Assembly (NCBI GenBank): GCA_010093485.1
Contig: MU001505.1
Location: 89,375-153,374 of the forward strand
DNA length: 64,000 bases
Reading direction: 5' to 3'
DNA from: Karstenula rhodostoma CBS 690.94
Taxonomy: Eukaryota; Ascomycota; Dothideomycetes; Pleosporales; Didymosphaeriaceae
The notes beneath the pieces were generated by a model. The model searched no databases. It was not told the DNA's origin and saw nothing but the letters and a program-made list of their open reading frames with translations. Shown in pieces: positions 1-10,958 of this stretch. The translations under genes and the position numbers were made by a program. The first letter of the stretch is position 1, and the number at the start of each line of letters is the position of its first letter.

Positions 1-908
1 TGACCTGGATCTTAAATTCACGTTGCATAACAAACAGTATGGTGCATTACCCCAGAATCAAGATACTATGATATCGGGTTTGTGGAGACCTAAGATAGGG
101 CTCTCAAAGATCGGCGAAATCTGCGCTAGCGGCGTTCGCATTCAACGCCGCCAATCAGCACTCTTCTTGGTTTTTGGACTCGCAGAGAGCGACGAGACAT
201 GGACACACTGGAAATCGTTTGACTTTACAACCTGTTTGGTGACAGCGAGTTCCATTCTCCAGCATTCCTTTACCATCGACTCATTTGTTCGTACACCCCA
301 ACGATCGTGATGTCGACGGTTACAGTAGGAGCCCACACCAACTGTGGCCACACCGAGACTGGTCTTTGAAAAGAAGCATTTAGCTGGGCTAGATCTGAGA
401 TGGGTGGAGTTATGGAACACTCACGGAGCAAACATCGTCAGAGCAGACGAATTGTCTATCGAGGAATACCCCAAAATGCCTTCTTTGTGTAGCTTCACCT
501 ATCCAACATGCGAAGTTCAGTTCCTTTTAATATGGAACCACACACCACCGTCGCTCACTCGCTCTGTGCAGGACCTGATGTTTTCCATGTGGAGGACCTA
601 CAAAAAAAAGGCTTTCCACATACTTGGCACGTTGCTCTTAAAGCCAATAAGATGTTGAGACCAGATTTTTGCTCCGCGCACGAGCGATCAGTGAACTGTA
701 GGTTCTTGTTGCAAAAATCTGCTTCTATCAGCGGCAGCTGAAGGGAGCTAACCAGAAGGTGGTAGGACAATGCGGAATGCCGGTAACTGCGAATGCTAGC
801 GCCCAAAACGACAAGTGAGGTCATGCCTTGTCAATCACAGAAATCGATTTGCCGGTCGAGTTCAACACATCATTAGATGTAAACTTGGCGCTACGCCCTT
901 TTTGGTTA

Positions 909-1056
909 GCCTGCGCACAGACGCTGGGCGCGCCTTAGCTGCTTTTTTAGTCCCCCTTTGTTCGTGCATTGGCAAAGCATAACGCGCCTTTTTATCCCCC
1001 TACTTTATTAAGTTACCCTACCTTATAGTGAATCTCTACAATATATAGATGTAAAT
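909..1056. repeat. Imperfect direct repeat, copy 1
   Basis: About 148 bp that recur in the same orientation at 1371-1520. Shared blocks include CGCACAGACGCT, GGCGCGCCTTAGC, CCCCCTTTGTTCGTGCATTGG and AACGCGCCTTTTTATCC, and both copies end in a similar GTAAAT. Differences are scattered substitutions and small indels. No coding frame spans it. It may be a dispersed repeat (SINE-like, or a fragment of a terminal repeat); the family is not recognised. Confidence 0.7.
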
Positions 1057-1370
1057 GGCGAATTTTTTATAAGGGACTAGCGTACCATAATTCTCCGGTC
1101 GGAGTGTCGGTATTACCTTTGAAAAGAGCGACGGCGCCTCGGGTTCTGGGCAGACCCCGAGTGACCGAACCCAGAATCTTAATGTTTTCGGCCCTTACTC
1201 TTAAGCAAGTCAATGACATCGATTTCCGCTGCCTTCTATCGCGATCTCTATTAATTCACGAATTCAACGCAGAGTCCTAAATTTTCCAGGTGGATCAAGC
1301 CCTCGTTGGTGTAATAACTCTTTCTTACGCTTCTCTTCTTGGCCGCTTCCCGAGTGAATACATGTTGTAT

Positions 1371-1520
1371 GCCTACGCACAGACGCTAGGCGCGCCTTAG
1401 CCACATTTTTTGGACCCCCTTTGTTCGTGCATTGGTCAAGCGCAACGCGCCTTTTTATCCCTTTTATTTTATGGATCTACCACGCCTCATATAATTATCT
1501 ACGATATACATGTTGTAAAT
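1371..1520. repeat. Imperfect direct repeat, copy 2
   Basis: Second copy of the repeat at 909-1056, in the same orientation and offset by 462 bp. The 314 bp between the copies shows no coding sequence, so a complete LTR element is not supported; two insertions or a local segmental duplication are equally possible. Confidence 0.7.
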
Positions 1521-2373
1521 CTGCAGAGCTGACAAAAAGATCCTTGAGCCTGTGAATGCACAACCTTAGCCCAGCAGCTCTCTGTATTCACAACCATGGC
1601 TAGGTGGCTGAGATTCGCAAGCAAAATATCGGTCTACAGCGAAGATACCCTACCGCAAGTATCCTTTATTTCAGAGTGATGCTTTGCAACCACTGAAAAA
1701 ACATCCCTCTGACCGATCTGCGAACCGTCCCTACAATCTAATACTAGCCTTAACTCTCTACGAATAGACGTTCACATGTAATAATGCTTTGTATGCTAAG
1801 GACGATGGAAACCGACCTTTTTGCAATTTCGAGTCGTCTTGATCAAATTTGATCACGTGCGAGCCCACATGTGCCTAGTGCAAAGATACAGCGAAGACGG
1901 AGAGTAGGTTAAGCGCGACTTCCGTGGCTCACTTGATCGCCAAATCACCAATCGGCGAATTTTCCATTCCACATTCGATGGGCCTGTGCTTTGTTCCAGA
2001 TGGCAAACTTATTCCTATCAGGACAAAGAAGCAGGGTCTTATGATAGTCCTGTGACTACGGAGATAATTTATTGGTGATGCTATACATGACTCTGGAGTA
2101 TACATGCCATTATGATGTTCTTGTTTCGTCGGTAAAGTCCTACGTGAGAGGATAAACTCAAAGCATGTTACTATAACGGAGTCTGATCCAGTCTCGTACA
2201 AACATGAAGGCTGTGTGTTATTCAAAAACTAGATTCTCGCAGCAGCAGCAGCATCTGCTTTCCGGCTGATAAGAAATGGAGATCGTTCCATCTGTAACGA
2301 ACGTTGTGTATGCGATAATCGATAAGATATCTAAGCCTCAACATAATAAAGGCTGTATTCCATGATCGTCTAG

Positions 2374-2766
2374 CTAGGCCAACGGTACTCCCACGCAAAC
2401 CCCATCCACAGCAAGTTTCTCTACCACGCTGGCGCGAAATTCGGTTCCTTCAGGGAACTCTTCGCAGACTTTCCTGAACGCCGGAAGATTGAGTCCATTC
2501 TTAAGTGTCTCATTACTCTCCCAGACAGCATAATTGATCAGGAAGTTGCCATCGCCGATTCCCCGGTGGAGCTGGGTTGAGATGTATCCTGGCGCGGCTT
2601 TGAGGACTTCCGCACTTTGACGCCAAGTGTGGAGGAAAGATTCGACGTTCGCTTTGGGAGGGATCGATATAACATTTATCAGGACGATAGGTCCTGATGT
2701 TGGTTGGTGAGAGAGCTGTTCGACGAATGTGGTCGAACGATCGAGCTGTACATGGAGAGGAGGCAT
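2374..2766 (-). CDS. ABM-like (antibiotic biosynthesis monooxygenase fold) small protein
   Basis: A single-exon frame of 130 residues with its own ATG and stop. After about 25 residues comes a strand-like stretch (IVLINVISIPP), then a helix with a Trp (FLHTWRQSAEVL), then GYISTQLHRG and FLINYAVWES. This order of ferredoxin-like beta-alpha-beta elements ending in a V/YxxWES motif is typical of the ABM superfamily (YgiN-like, dimeric alpha-beta barrels). Members act as cofactor-free oxygenases or have unknown roles, so no substrate can be given. There is no signal peptide or membrane segment. The gene lies alone beside repeat-rich DNA, about 1.4 kb from the D-amino-acid oxidase gene. I am fairly sure of the fold and unsure of the function. 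Confidence 0.75.
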   Translation of the reverse strand: MPPLHVQLDRSTTFVEQLSHQPTSGPIVLINVISIPPKANVESFLHTWRQSAEVLKAAPGYISTQLHRGIGDGNFLINYAVWESNETLKNGLNLPAFRKVCEEFPEGTEFRASVVEKLAVDGVCVGVPLA

Positions 2767-3091
2767 CCTAACAAAGGTGGGAAAATAGGTTATCGAGCGC
2801 TGTGACTGAGAATGGATATCGAAGGGATGAGGCTAGTTCTGTCCATGGACATGTCTGCAGCTTATATATTCCAACCTTCTCGCGATCCTCGGCAAATCGC
2901 CAATGCCGAACTGTCTGTCGGCGCGCCGGAACGCCGATACTTAATATCTGGCTCACCTACCACCCAGACACTTACGATACGAACTGTAACCATTCTAGTA
3001 CCATGTCCGCGCACTCAATGCGCGGATTCAGTTAATACCCTGAACCACCCAAACACGCACCTATAAAAATAAGCACATAGAGCTGTATATA

Positions 3092-3366
3092 CTGTGGTTG
3101 CGGCTATAAGTTTTCCCAGTGGGTCTATATTCCACCCCAGTATATAGAAACCGCTAGAACTCGGGCCCTAAAACTATATAAATAATACTAATTTCTCTAA
3201 TAGATATATTTTATATATAAATCCTAGCTATATCTTACTATTAAAAGAAGTACCCCTATATTTTATATATTTTATAGATAATAAATTAATATATCTATTA
3301 CTAAGAAATCGCTAAAAATATCCTATCTGGCAGACCCACTGGGAAAACTTATAGCCGCAACCACAG
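3092..3366. mobile_element. MITE-like element with 35-bp perfect terminal inverted repeats
   Basis: The sequence at 3092-3126 is the exact reverse complement of 3332-3366; the outer ends read CTGTGGTTGCGGC and GCCGCAACCACAG. A TA dinucleotide flanks each side (3090-3091 and 3367-3368), the target duplication expected of Tc1/mariner-type transposition. The 275-bp body is very AT-rich and encodes nothing, so this is a non-autonomous element that would need a transposase in trans. The perfect repeats suggest a fairly recent insertion, or protection from decay. Confidence 0.85.
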
Positions 3367-3740
3367 TAGTAGGTATTATGATATGATATTTGAAGAGATT
3401 ATATATATCGCTTGCTATCTAGTATTAAAAAAGATATGTTACTATACGATGCGACGAACATAAAATTGGAGAGCAACTGTGCGTCCTAGATTTCTTGATT
3501 GCGTGGTCTAATCGTTTTATTACGCCAAAGGCGCAGTGTCTAGGTAAGGCTGAATGGCCGAACATCGGACGACTGATATCAAACCGAATCTTTCAAGAAC
3601 ACGTTAACGCACCAGAACGCAGAGTGCCGTCTGAGCCAAGAAGCAGGTCATCTACACAGTAGACTTGAATTTAGCGTCCCTGTCTTGACTAGTACGAATC
3701 TGGTGATACGCTAAGGAAAGTTTTCATCTCACACTAACGC

Positions 3741-3770
3741 AGGGTCCAGATGACGAGGGTCCAGATGACG
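3741..3770. repeat. Tandem duplication, 2 x 15 bp
   Basis: The 15-mer AGGGTCCAGATGACG occurs twice head to tail without mismatch. It is non-coding and lies about 400 bp upstream of the D-amino-acid oxidase start. Confidence 0.8.
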
Positions 3771-3830
3771 TGGCCACACTCGTCTGAGCCCAGCTAGGCG
3801 AGGCGAGAGAAGGCCGCCAAGCAAAGTCAA

Positions 3831-3981
3831 CAGGTGTTGCAATAATTATTGAGCGCTAGTCTAAGCTTAACGCGATTAGCTGGCACCCTATATTCCCTGC
3901 GAGATCTATTCTTCTCCAGTAGAATTAGGGTGGCAAGGTATTAGTTATCATCAGAGCGCTCAATAATTATTGCACCACCTG
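3831..3981. repeat. 151-bp element with 27-bp inverted termini
   Basis: Positions 3831-3857 and 3955-3981 are inverted repeats of 27 bp with a single mismatch, sharing the core CAATAATTATTGAGCGCT. The loop of about 97 bp is non-coding. Size and structure fit a second, smaller MITE family or a foldback element, but I could not define a clear target-site duplication. It sits in the promoter region of the downstream D-amino-acid oxidase gene. Confidence 0.7.
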
Positions 3982-4169
3982 TTGCCGCGACAAGGGCTGA
4001 TTACCACACTCGAACTTGCGGCGAAACGGACTTTCCCGTCGGCGTCGGCAATGACGTGAATCGGCTTCGACTCAGAAGGATGCAAGTTGGGCGACCCAAA
4101 ACGCTGTCTTTCGCCTTTCGACTGATATCCTCTCAGACCTTGAACGTTCAAGAAAGATTGTGCTGAAAC

Positions 4170-5470
4170 ATGGGTCGATCAATTGTGATTGTTGGGTATG
4201 TCTTGCGCCGGTACTCATGATCGCGGACAAGCCTAACCGTCACGGTGTAGTGCTGGTGTAATTGGCTTGGATGTTGCACTATTGCTAGCGGAGCAAGGCT
4301 ACGGGCCTTGCATCACAGTCGTCGCGGAACACCTGCCTGGAGATACGTCGATAAATTATACGTCGCCTTGGTATGTCCAGCTATGAGCTCTTCCAAACTT
4401 CGCGTTCGGTGATGCTGATCGTGTCAAAGGGCTGGCGCAAACTTCTCCGCAATATCAGGAGGCGACGCGAATGCGCTCCGATGGGACAAGTATGGTTATG
4501 AACACATGCTGAAACTAGCCGAGGAGCATGGGACTGAAGCATGCATCTCTAAAACGCCTTCGTTCGAGTACTGGGACGAGCTACCATCGCCGACTAAGAT
4601 CGAGTCCATGGCTGAGTACCTTAAAGATGTCAGTCGAGAGACAACTTGGCCAAGTTGGATATTGCGCCGAGGCCAGCTTCAGAGCGGAAGGTTGCTGACC
4701 ACAATGTAGTTCCGAATCTTGAGCCTATCAGATATCCCCGAAGGATGCCAGTTCGGGGTATCTTTCACGACCATCACGGTGAATGCGCCAAGATATATCC
4801 AGTATCTTTACGGAGTGTTGCAGGAACAGTATGGCGTGCAATTCGTTCGTAGGAAACTTCCAAGCATTGAGGCCGCGTTCACCGATGTATCGACCAAGGT
4901 TGTGTTCAATTGCACCGGAAACGGTGCGCGCCATCTCCCAGGTGTCGAGGATGTAAGATCCTATCCAACCAGAGGACAAATACTCCTCACAAGAGCTCCA
5001 CAGATAGTCAAGAATGTGATGCGGCATGGGAAGGACTATGAAACCTATATCATACCACGACCCCAGTCGAGCGGTAACGTTATTCTCGGTGGCTATATGC
5101 AGAAGGGCGTCAGGTGTGTGCAACCAATGCTGTCGATCGAAATTATGCTGACCTCTCTCGCAGCACTGGAGATACGTTTTCGAGTGAGTCAGACTCGATA
5201 GTGGAACGGACCACCACTTTGCTTCCAGAGCTACTCACTCCCGGCATGGAAATACTTGCTGCATTCTCCGGTTTGAGGCCGTCGCGTGAGGGTGGTGCTC
5301 GTGTAGAAAGGACAAACATACAACTCGAGGACTCAAGAGACGGCATCATCGTACACAATTACGGGGCGGGTGGCACAGGTTTCCAGGCTGGTCTTGGTAT
5401 GGCACGAGATGCGGTGGGCGCAGTCGAAGACGTGCTATCTAGACTTTCGCGGGAAAAGAGCCGCTTGTAG
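4170..5470 (+). CDS. D-amino-acid oxidase, peroxisomal FAD enzyme
   Basis: Five exons (4170-4195, 4251-4370, 4430-4628, 4710-5113, 5164-5470) join in frame to 351 residues, the usual size of this family. The first intron falls inside the FAD-binding Rossmann motif, which reads IVIVGAGVIG after splicing. Next come YTSPWAGANF, the active-site-region stretch YETYIIPRP...GGY, the substrate-carboxylate Arg in SGLRPSREGGARVE, and the C-terminal FAD signature HNYGAGGTGFQAG. The last three residues are SRL, a type 1 peroxisomal targeting signal. The enzyme deaminates D-amino acids oxidatively to keto acids, ammonia and hydrogen peroxide. The gene converges on a Zn2Cys6 regulator gene 137 bp away. The GTCAGT donor at 4629 is slightly unusual, but it is the only way to bypass the stop in that exon. 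Confidence 0.93.
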
Positions 5471-5607
5471 ACCGAAACCCAGTTCGCGAAGAGCAAACGT
5501 GTGAAAATCATTTAAACCTGTACCCGCGATCTATATGAAACTATTATAAGGTGCTGATCATGTTATGGAGAACGCGGCCTGTTCCCCACATGTTCCAATC
5601 ATCCCTC

Positions 5608-7734
5608 TCACCCTCTGTTATTATCCCTGCTGGCTTCAAATGCTTGTTGCAAGTCCGAATTCAAATGCAGTACCTTGTCTATACGCTTCCAGAAGAGGGA
5701 ATCGATTCTCAGAAGTCCTAGGCGCAACACAGGCAGCATGTCTGATTTAAGGCGCATCTCCTTGCGGGTGGCGTGCAAGTCTTTGAACCAAGACACAGCC
5801 TCTTCCGTATGTAGAGAAGACGATGCCATTAATAGTTGGAGAAAGCAGATGCAAGAGAAAGCCACTTGAGTCCACTGAGGCCAAAACATATGCAGGTGTT
5901 CCTGCTGCAGGCTCTGGACAAATGTGGTGGTTGCGGTGGTCGCAGATTGCACGCCTGTCCGGACGAAGCGAACAATATCGTGTTCCTCCTCAGGCAGCAC
6001 GTGCAAGCGCGTGGATGGCGACCGAGCCGTATTAAGCGTAGGACGTATAATGGCGCGGTAGATGGTCATCTGGACGTAATGATAACCCAGGGTAGACAGT
6101 GTCGTCAGCGGTACAGCTAGTTCAGCGTGTTCACCGGTGTCCGCAACAAGGCCGCTGTGCCACTCTGACAGATGTTCCAAGAGTTGTTTGGAGATGTCCA
6201 GAGTCTTTCGAAAATCCGATGTCAGCTCGCTAACCGCACGCAAAGAACTAATTGACTTGTGAGTTTGAGTTGGAGACTGTAATCATACAGTGACTCACAA
6301 CAGCTTCTCTAGGACCTTTCCTAAGATTGCACCAAGTTGAGCATAATGCATGTGTTTGGACCAGACATACGGATTCATGGTAGATGTGTGAGTATCCTCT
6401 GTTGTGAGATTCGTCACAAGCCAATTTTCCTTCCTAAGCAGTGGAGGTCGACCCAGGCTACATGCTAGCCACTTATCAACTGTGAAGATAATACACGACA
6501 GTCGACGGCGCAAGGCTCTTTGCCAAGGAGCTATAGCCCAAGACGCCGGATCATGCTGAAGTCCGACATTTTGAGCTGTGCTGACGAGGGTCCCATGGAG
6601 TGACCATTTCAATGATGATTCGAGGATCAGGGGGTTCGTGGATGGTCGAACGATGAGCAACAGAAGCATCTGTACTAGATCCAGACTTGGATTATGTGCT
6701 TCGTAATGTAAGGCCTCGAAAACGATTGTGAAGAGAGTCTGGCTGTTCAAGGAATCGTATGCGAGTTCGATCGAAAGAAGATCATCAAACTTTGCGAAAG
6801 GCTGCGCGATCATGTAGATGGCAGCGAGCAGGCATGGTGCGCTCGTCCTAGGGTCTGGGAAGGAGGACTCGGAGAAGATAGGATATTGGGTCAAGATGAA
6901 TTTGCGGTACAAGCCGATCAAACGACAACCTGTATCCGAAGGTACCACACTTTCAAGCTGCGCTCTTGACGCGTCGGGGGATGTGTTGAGACCCATCTCT
7001 TTCCTAGACCACAAGAAAAGTCCTGGTTGGGAGAGCAGAAATTGTGTGGGTGTAGCGCCTTGATAAGTAGACTGGATGCTCAGCTGCTTGAATTTAAAAG
7101 CACCCGAATGGTCGTATTGATAGTTCTGCAGCAAATACGGATCCATGTCTCCACTGTATCCTAAAATTTGGGGATTCATTCCGTCGTCCCGATCCAGTTG
7201 TGCACCTTGGGAGCCACCTGGAGCGTTTTGACTCTCCATGGCCACTTGTGGAGTTTTGGGACTTGACTCCTCAGTAAAGGTCGGATACATGAAACCAGGC
7301 TCAAAATTGACCTCACCATGCCCAAGATCGCCAAAGAACTGCTCAGCGAAGTCGCCGAGCATAAGAGCCTGAGCCGATGCATTATCCAGCCTTGTCTGCG
7401 GAGGGCTCACATGAGATGCTAAAAAGTCCATATCATGGTCTTGCGGTGATGCGCTCGCAGCAGAAGCGAGTTGGCCCCGGGATGCCTCGGCGCGTTGGGT
7501 CCTAATCCCATCAATACGGGATGGACTTGACCGTGATACATGTTCCCCGGGACTAGCTGAGAAGTTCTGTCGCGTTTTGGGTCGCGCAGCTTCTACGAAC
7601 GTGCATTGTCGGCCATGCAATGCGCACAAGCGACAGGGGACGCCTCCTTCAATTCGGCATGCAGCCTTGCGTGATCGACAAAAGTCACACGGCCTTTGTC
7701 GCTTGCTCATATACCTCCGTGAAGTGGAGGACAT
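5608..7734 (-). CDS. Zn2Cys6 fungal transcription factor
   Basis: Two exons (7734-6299 and 6247-5608), joined by a 51-nt GTGAGT...TAG intron, encode about 691 residues. Near the N-terminus is a binuclear zinc cluster, C-D-F-C-R-S-R-K-A-A-C followed by C-R-L-C and a final C, set in a basic stretch. The middle and C-terminal parts are helical and contain CRLIGLYRKFILTQYPIF and an RRRLSCIIFTVDKWLACSLGRPP block, typical of the fungal-specific regulatory domain. It should be nuclear and bind CGG-type sites. Targets are unknown. The neighbouring D-amino-acid oxidase (tail to tail) is a possible but unproven target. The start is the first ATG before the cluster; an internal ATG eight codons later is an alternative. 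Confidence 0.92.
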
Positions 7735-8172
7735 GGGATGAGAGATAAGAGGAAGGGGGCTTGAAAGGTCATCGACGACTGATAGCTAAGTGTGACGGCA
7801 GAACGTCGGCAATCTAGACTCAAAGCAAAGCCTAAACTGGCGTGTTCCGCTCAGATTTCCTTCCTCAACGCTCCTTTCGGGCACGATTGACGTCAAATGA
7901 TGAATGATTGCAAGGTGCGCTGGAGCTTGAGGTTAAGGTTGCCAGGTTGGCGCTAGTACACGTGATCGCGCCACTCCGTGCTTTCCCCACGACGCGTCGC
8001 GCTTGCACTCTTTCGAACTTGTCGTTATCGACAACCTGCGCGGCCATAATGCGACGAGTGCTGCTCCAACCACCTTTCACCCTGCTGCCAAACCGGTGAA
8101 TGCTAGGTCAAATCTTACCACACAAAAATCTTTGCTGGTTGCACTTACGCAGCCTAGGCATCGTCAACAGCG
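7735..8172. promoter_or_regulatory. Shared divergent promoter region
   Basis: 438 bp between the start codons of the Zn2Cys6 regulator (minus) and the RecQ helicase (plus). No clear TATA box or named site was recognised, and the small frames inside are shadows. Confidence 0.5.
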
Positions 8173-9771
8173 ATGCCAGGTACCAACAAACGACCCCACT
8201 ATGATCTTGAATTCACCCTGAGAAGAGTGTTTGGCAAGCGGGAGTTTCGGTGAGATCAGGTCCATCAACGAACTGCATGCATATACTGACTCGATGATCC
8301 AGGCCAGTGCAACGCGAGGTGATTGCGGCAACGCTGCATGGCGAAGATGTCTTCCTACAAGCTGCGACTTCTTTCGGGAAGAGCTTGTGTTACCAATTAC
8401 CAGCTGTTGTGGACTTCGGAAGTATGCGACAGAACAGGAAGAGTAGGATCTTGTGCTAATCGTAAAAAGTTACCATCGTAATCTCGCCGCTTCTTGCTCT
8501 CATGGTAGGCCTTCTTCGACACTTTCGAGGCTCACCTAACACAATCGTAGAACAACCAAGTGGCTTCGATGAGGAAAGCAAATGTACGTGTAGAGACCAT
8601 CAACAGCACTACAACTGCCGGCAACAAGAAAAGAATCAATGACGACCTTCAATGCGGCCATCCTCTCACCCGGTTGCTATATGTCACTCCGGAGTACTGC
8701 CAACTCGACTCTTTCCGCAGATTACTCCGCGTCGTGCACTCTCAACGAGAACTCGCCCGTATCGCAGTAGACGAAGCCCACTGCGTCAGCGAATGGGGCC
8801 ACGACTTCCGTCCCTCCTTCCAACAGCTCTCCTGGTTCAAAGCCGAGTTCCCCGATGTCCCCATTATCTGCCTCACAGCAACGGCCACCGCTCGGGTCCG
8901 AGACGACATCACCACGACTCTCGGCCTCGACGCCTCCAAGTTGAAGATGTTCCGCATGAGCACCAGCCGGCCAAACCTCCACTACGAAGTCCGCTTCAAG
9001 AGCGACGAGAAAGACCACTACAACGACTTCGTCAGGTGGCTCAAGCACATCCACGAGAAACGTGCCGCCCCGGAACGCGCTTCCCAACTCGCATCACAGA
9101 ACCAGCGCCCGGATAACTGGCCCGGCATCATCTACACGCTGTTCCGCAAAGACTGCGAATCGCTCGCCGCCCGGCTTCGCAGCGACGGCATAGGCGCAAA
9201 ACCCTACCACGCAGGCCTACCACACACCGAACGCGCCGACGCCCTCGCCGGCTGGGTCGCCAACAAGGAGGGCTACGACGTCATCGTCGCGACGACCGCG
9301 TTCGGCATGGGCATCGACAAGGAGAACGTGCGCTTCGTCGTCCACTGGCAGATTCCGAAGTCGTTCGAGGGCTTCTACCAGGAAGCCGGGCGCGCGGGCC
9401 GAGACGGCAAAGCCTCCTCGTGTATCCTGTACTACAGCCGCGAGGACCGCGATCGTGCCTTGACGATGCTGGCGCGCGATCAGCAGCGGCAGCCCAAGAG
9501 CGGCGCTGTCAGCGCGCAGCAGGCGCAGCTAAGGCATAGGCTGAGCAGCATGCAGGCTTTGGTTAATTACTGCGAGGGCACGACGAAGTGCAGACATAAG
9601 ATGATTGCGAACTACTTTGCCGACGACGGAGAGACGCCGTGTGGGATGGCGTGCGACTGGTGTCGAGATGCGCGGGCTCTGGTGAGGAAGAAAGAAGCTG
9701 GATTGGCGAGCGAGGAGTGGGTTAGTACACAGAGGGATCTAGGACGGTACAACATGGATGAGTATGAGTGA
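8173..9771 (+). CDS. Short RecQ-family ATP-dependent DNA helicase
   Basis: Four exons (8173-8249, 8303-8421, 8470-8504, 8551-9771) give 483 residues. Motif 0 (FRPVQREVI) is rebuilt across the first intron. Motif I reads AATSFGKS (Lys about residue 52), followed by IVISPLLALM, the Walker B box DEAH (about 151-154) and LTATAT. The second lobe has the RecQ motif VI region QEAGRAGRDG, and the C-terminus has four cysteines in YCEGTTKCRHKM...CGMACDWC, which form the RecQ zinc subdomain. The protein ends soon after, with no winged-helix or HRDC domain. It therefore resembles the short RecQ-like proteins rather than Sgs1/Rqh1/BLM. It should unwind DNA 3' to 5' in the nucleus; its cellular role is not defined by the sequence. 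Confidence 0.92.
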
Positions 9772-10031
9772 GGAGGCGTTGCATTGTTTGGAGTTGGGTG
9801 CATCACGGAGGAACTTTGCGGACGTTGTTCTTTTCGTGCATATGCCTCTATGAAACGAGGGGCTTCGAAGCCCACTATGAATAACATCTATCGCGCTATG
9901 CCATAGCTGAAGATTTCCAAGCGCACTTTTGCAAGTCGTGAATTCATTTCCATCATCATCCCATCGTCGTGAAGCATCCGCTTTTCTACCACACCCCGTT
10001 CACCCAGTCCAAGTCCACGCTCATTCGCCTC

Positions 10032-10958
10032 TTATTTCACGATAAGAGCGGCGCTGGGGATCATGCCACATTCTTTGAGCGTCATACCGAAGTCAGTCCG
10101 CTCGAAGGTCTTCTTGGGGAAGGTCGTCGAGAACGAGGTGACGGTAGTGCCGCCCTCCTCCAACGCGTGCGCCACCTCGAACAGCGTCGTCTCGACGGGA
10201 AACGACTTCGTGACGCGGCCAGAGGGAGTCTGCAGCGCAAGACGCGTCTCTTTATATGCCGACGCAGGCTTCGATGTCGTAGGACCTGACGAAGTAGCAT
10301 GAGCAGGCTCAGCAACCGGCGGCGGCGCAGCCCTACCCTCGCGCGCTGCCTTCTCCTTCTCCGCCTTGTGCTTCCGCTCCTGCTTGTCCGCCTCCAGCTT
10401 CTCTAATACGCGCCTGCGCGCTGCGGCGTCCTGCTCCTTCTCGCGCTTCTTGGCCTGCATCTCCTTGAGCTGTTCCTTCTTCGCGAGCTGCTCCTTTATG
10501 TCCTGACTCTCCTTGGTCGCCTTCATCCGGATCTGCTCGTTCTTCTTGCGGTCGATCTTATCCTGCTCTGACTGCGACGCGCGCTTCGCCTCGAGCTTCA
10601 GCCGCAGCTCCTCGAGCTTCTGCTTCTTCTCCTCTTCGGTGAGCGGCTTGATCTCCTCGGTCGACTCGGAGAAGTTCTCGTGGCCGGACTTGCTGCTGTG
10701 GAATGAGGCTTGGTCGGTGGAGCGGAAGCGCTTGCCGCAGTCGTCGCAGACGAGGGAGCGGGGGACTTCGCCTTCCTTGAGGGCGGGTGGTTCTTCGTCG
10801 GCAGCGGTTTGCTTGGTCTGGAGCTCGTCGATGGGTGTGTCTTGGTGCTTCTCGAGCCAGTCGATGGCGTCTTGGAGGCTGCCAGTGGCTTTGGCGGCGA
10901 GGGTAGCGCGCTCCTTGTCAAAGCCCATGTCGATGAGCTGTTCGAGGTCTGACGGCAT
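10032..10958 (-). CDS. UBA-UBX domain protein (SAKS1/UBXN1-like), putative Cdc48 cofactor
   Basis: A single-exon frame of 308 residues. The N-terminus (about 1-40, LEQLIDMGFDKERA...AIDWLEKH) is a UBA ubiquitin-binding domain. Residues about 71-93 form a C2H2-type finger (CDDC...H...H), a feature seen in fungal relatives. A long charged coiled coil rich in Glu, Lys and Arg spans about 105-210. The C-terminal 75 residues, with TRLALQTPSGRVTKSFP and the final strand IPSAALIVK, form a UBX domain that should dock on Cdc48/p97. The protein likely links ubiquitylated substrates to Cdc48 in the cytosol or nucleus. It converges with the RecQ gene (260 bp apart) and diverges from VAP. Confidence 0.93.
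   Translation of the reverse strand: MPSDLEQLIDMGFDKERATLAAKATGSLQDAIDWLEKHQDTPIDELQTKQTAADEEPPALKEGEVPRSLVCDDCGKRFRSTDQASFHSSKSGHENFSESTEEIKPLTEEEKKQKLEELRLKLEAKRASQSEQDKIDRKKNEQIRMKATKESQDIKEQLAKKEQLKEMQAKKREKEQDAAARRRVLEKLEADKQERKHKAEKEKAAREGRAAPPPVAEPAHATSSGPTTSKPASAYKETRLALQTPSGRVTKSFPVETTLFEVAHALEEGGTTVTSFSTTFPKKTFERTDFGMTLKECGMIPSAALIVK

Larger units (their letters stand above)
1..2373. other. Gene-poor left end
   Basis: No open frame here has coding character: the short frames overlap on both strands, lack recognisable motifs and cannot be joined by plausible splice sites into a longer product. The stretch holds one pair of imperfect direct repeats (listed separately) and otherwise looks like intergenic or decayed repeat DNA. 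Confidence 0.5.
2767..4169. other. Intergenic stretch with two inverted-repeat elements
   Basis: This stretch separates the ABM-like gene from the D-amino-acid oxidase gene. It holds a TA-flanked MITE-like element, a 2 x 15 bp tandem repeat and a 151-bp inverted repeat that ends about 190 bp before the oxidase ATG. No convincing coding frame was found. Confidence 0.6.

Noticed and set aside
909..1520. Direct repeats considered as the LTR pair of a retrotransposon
   Set aside because: Only about 310 bp lie between them, without gag or pol traces, primer-binding site or target duplication.
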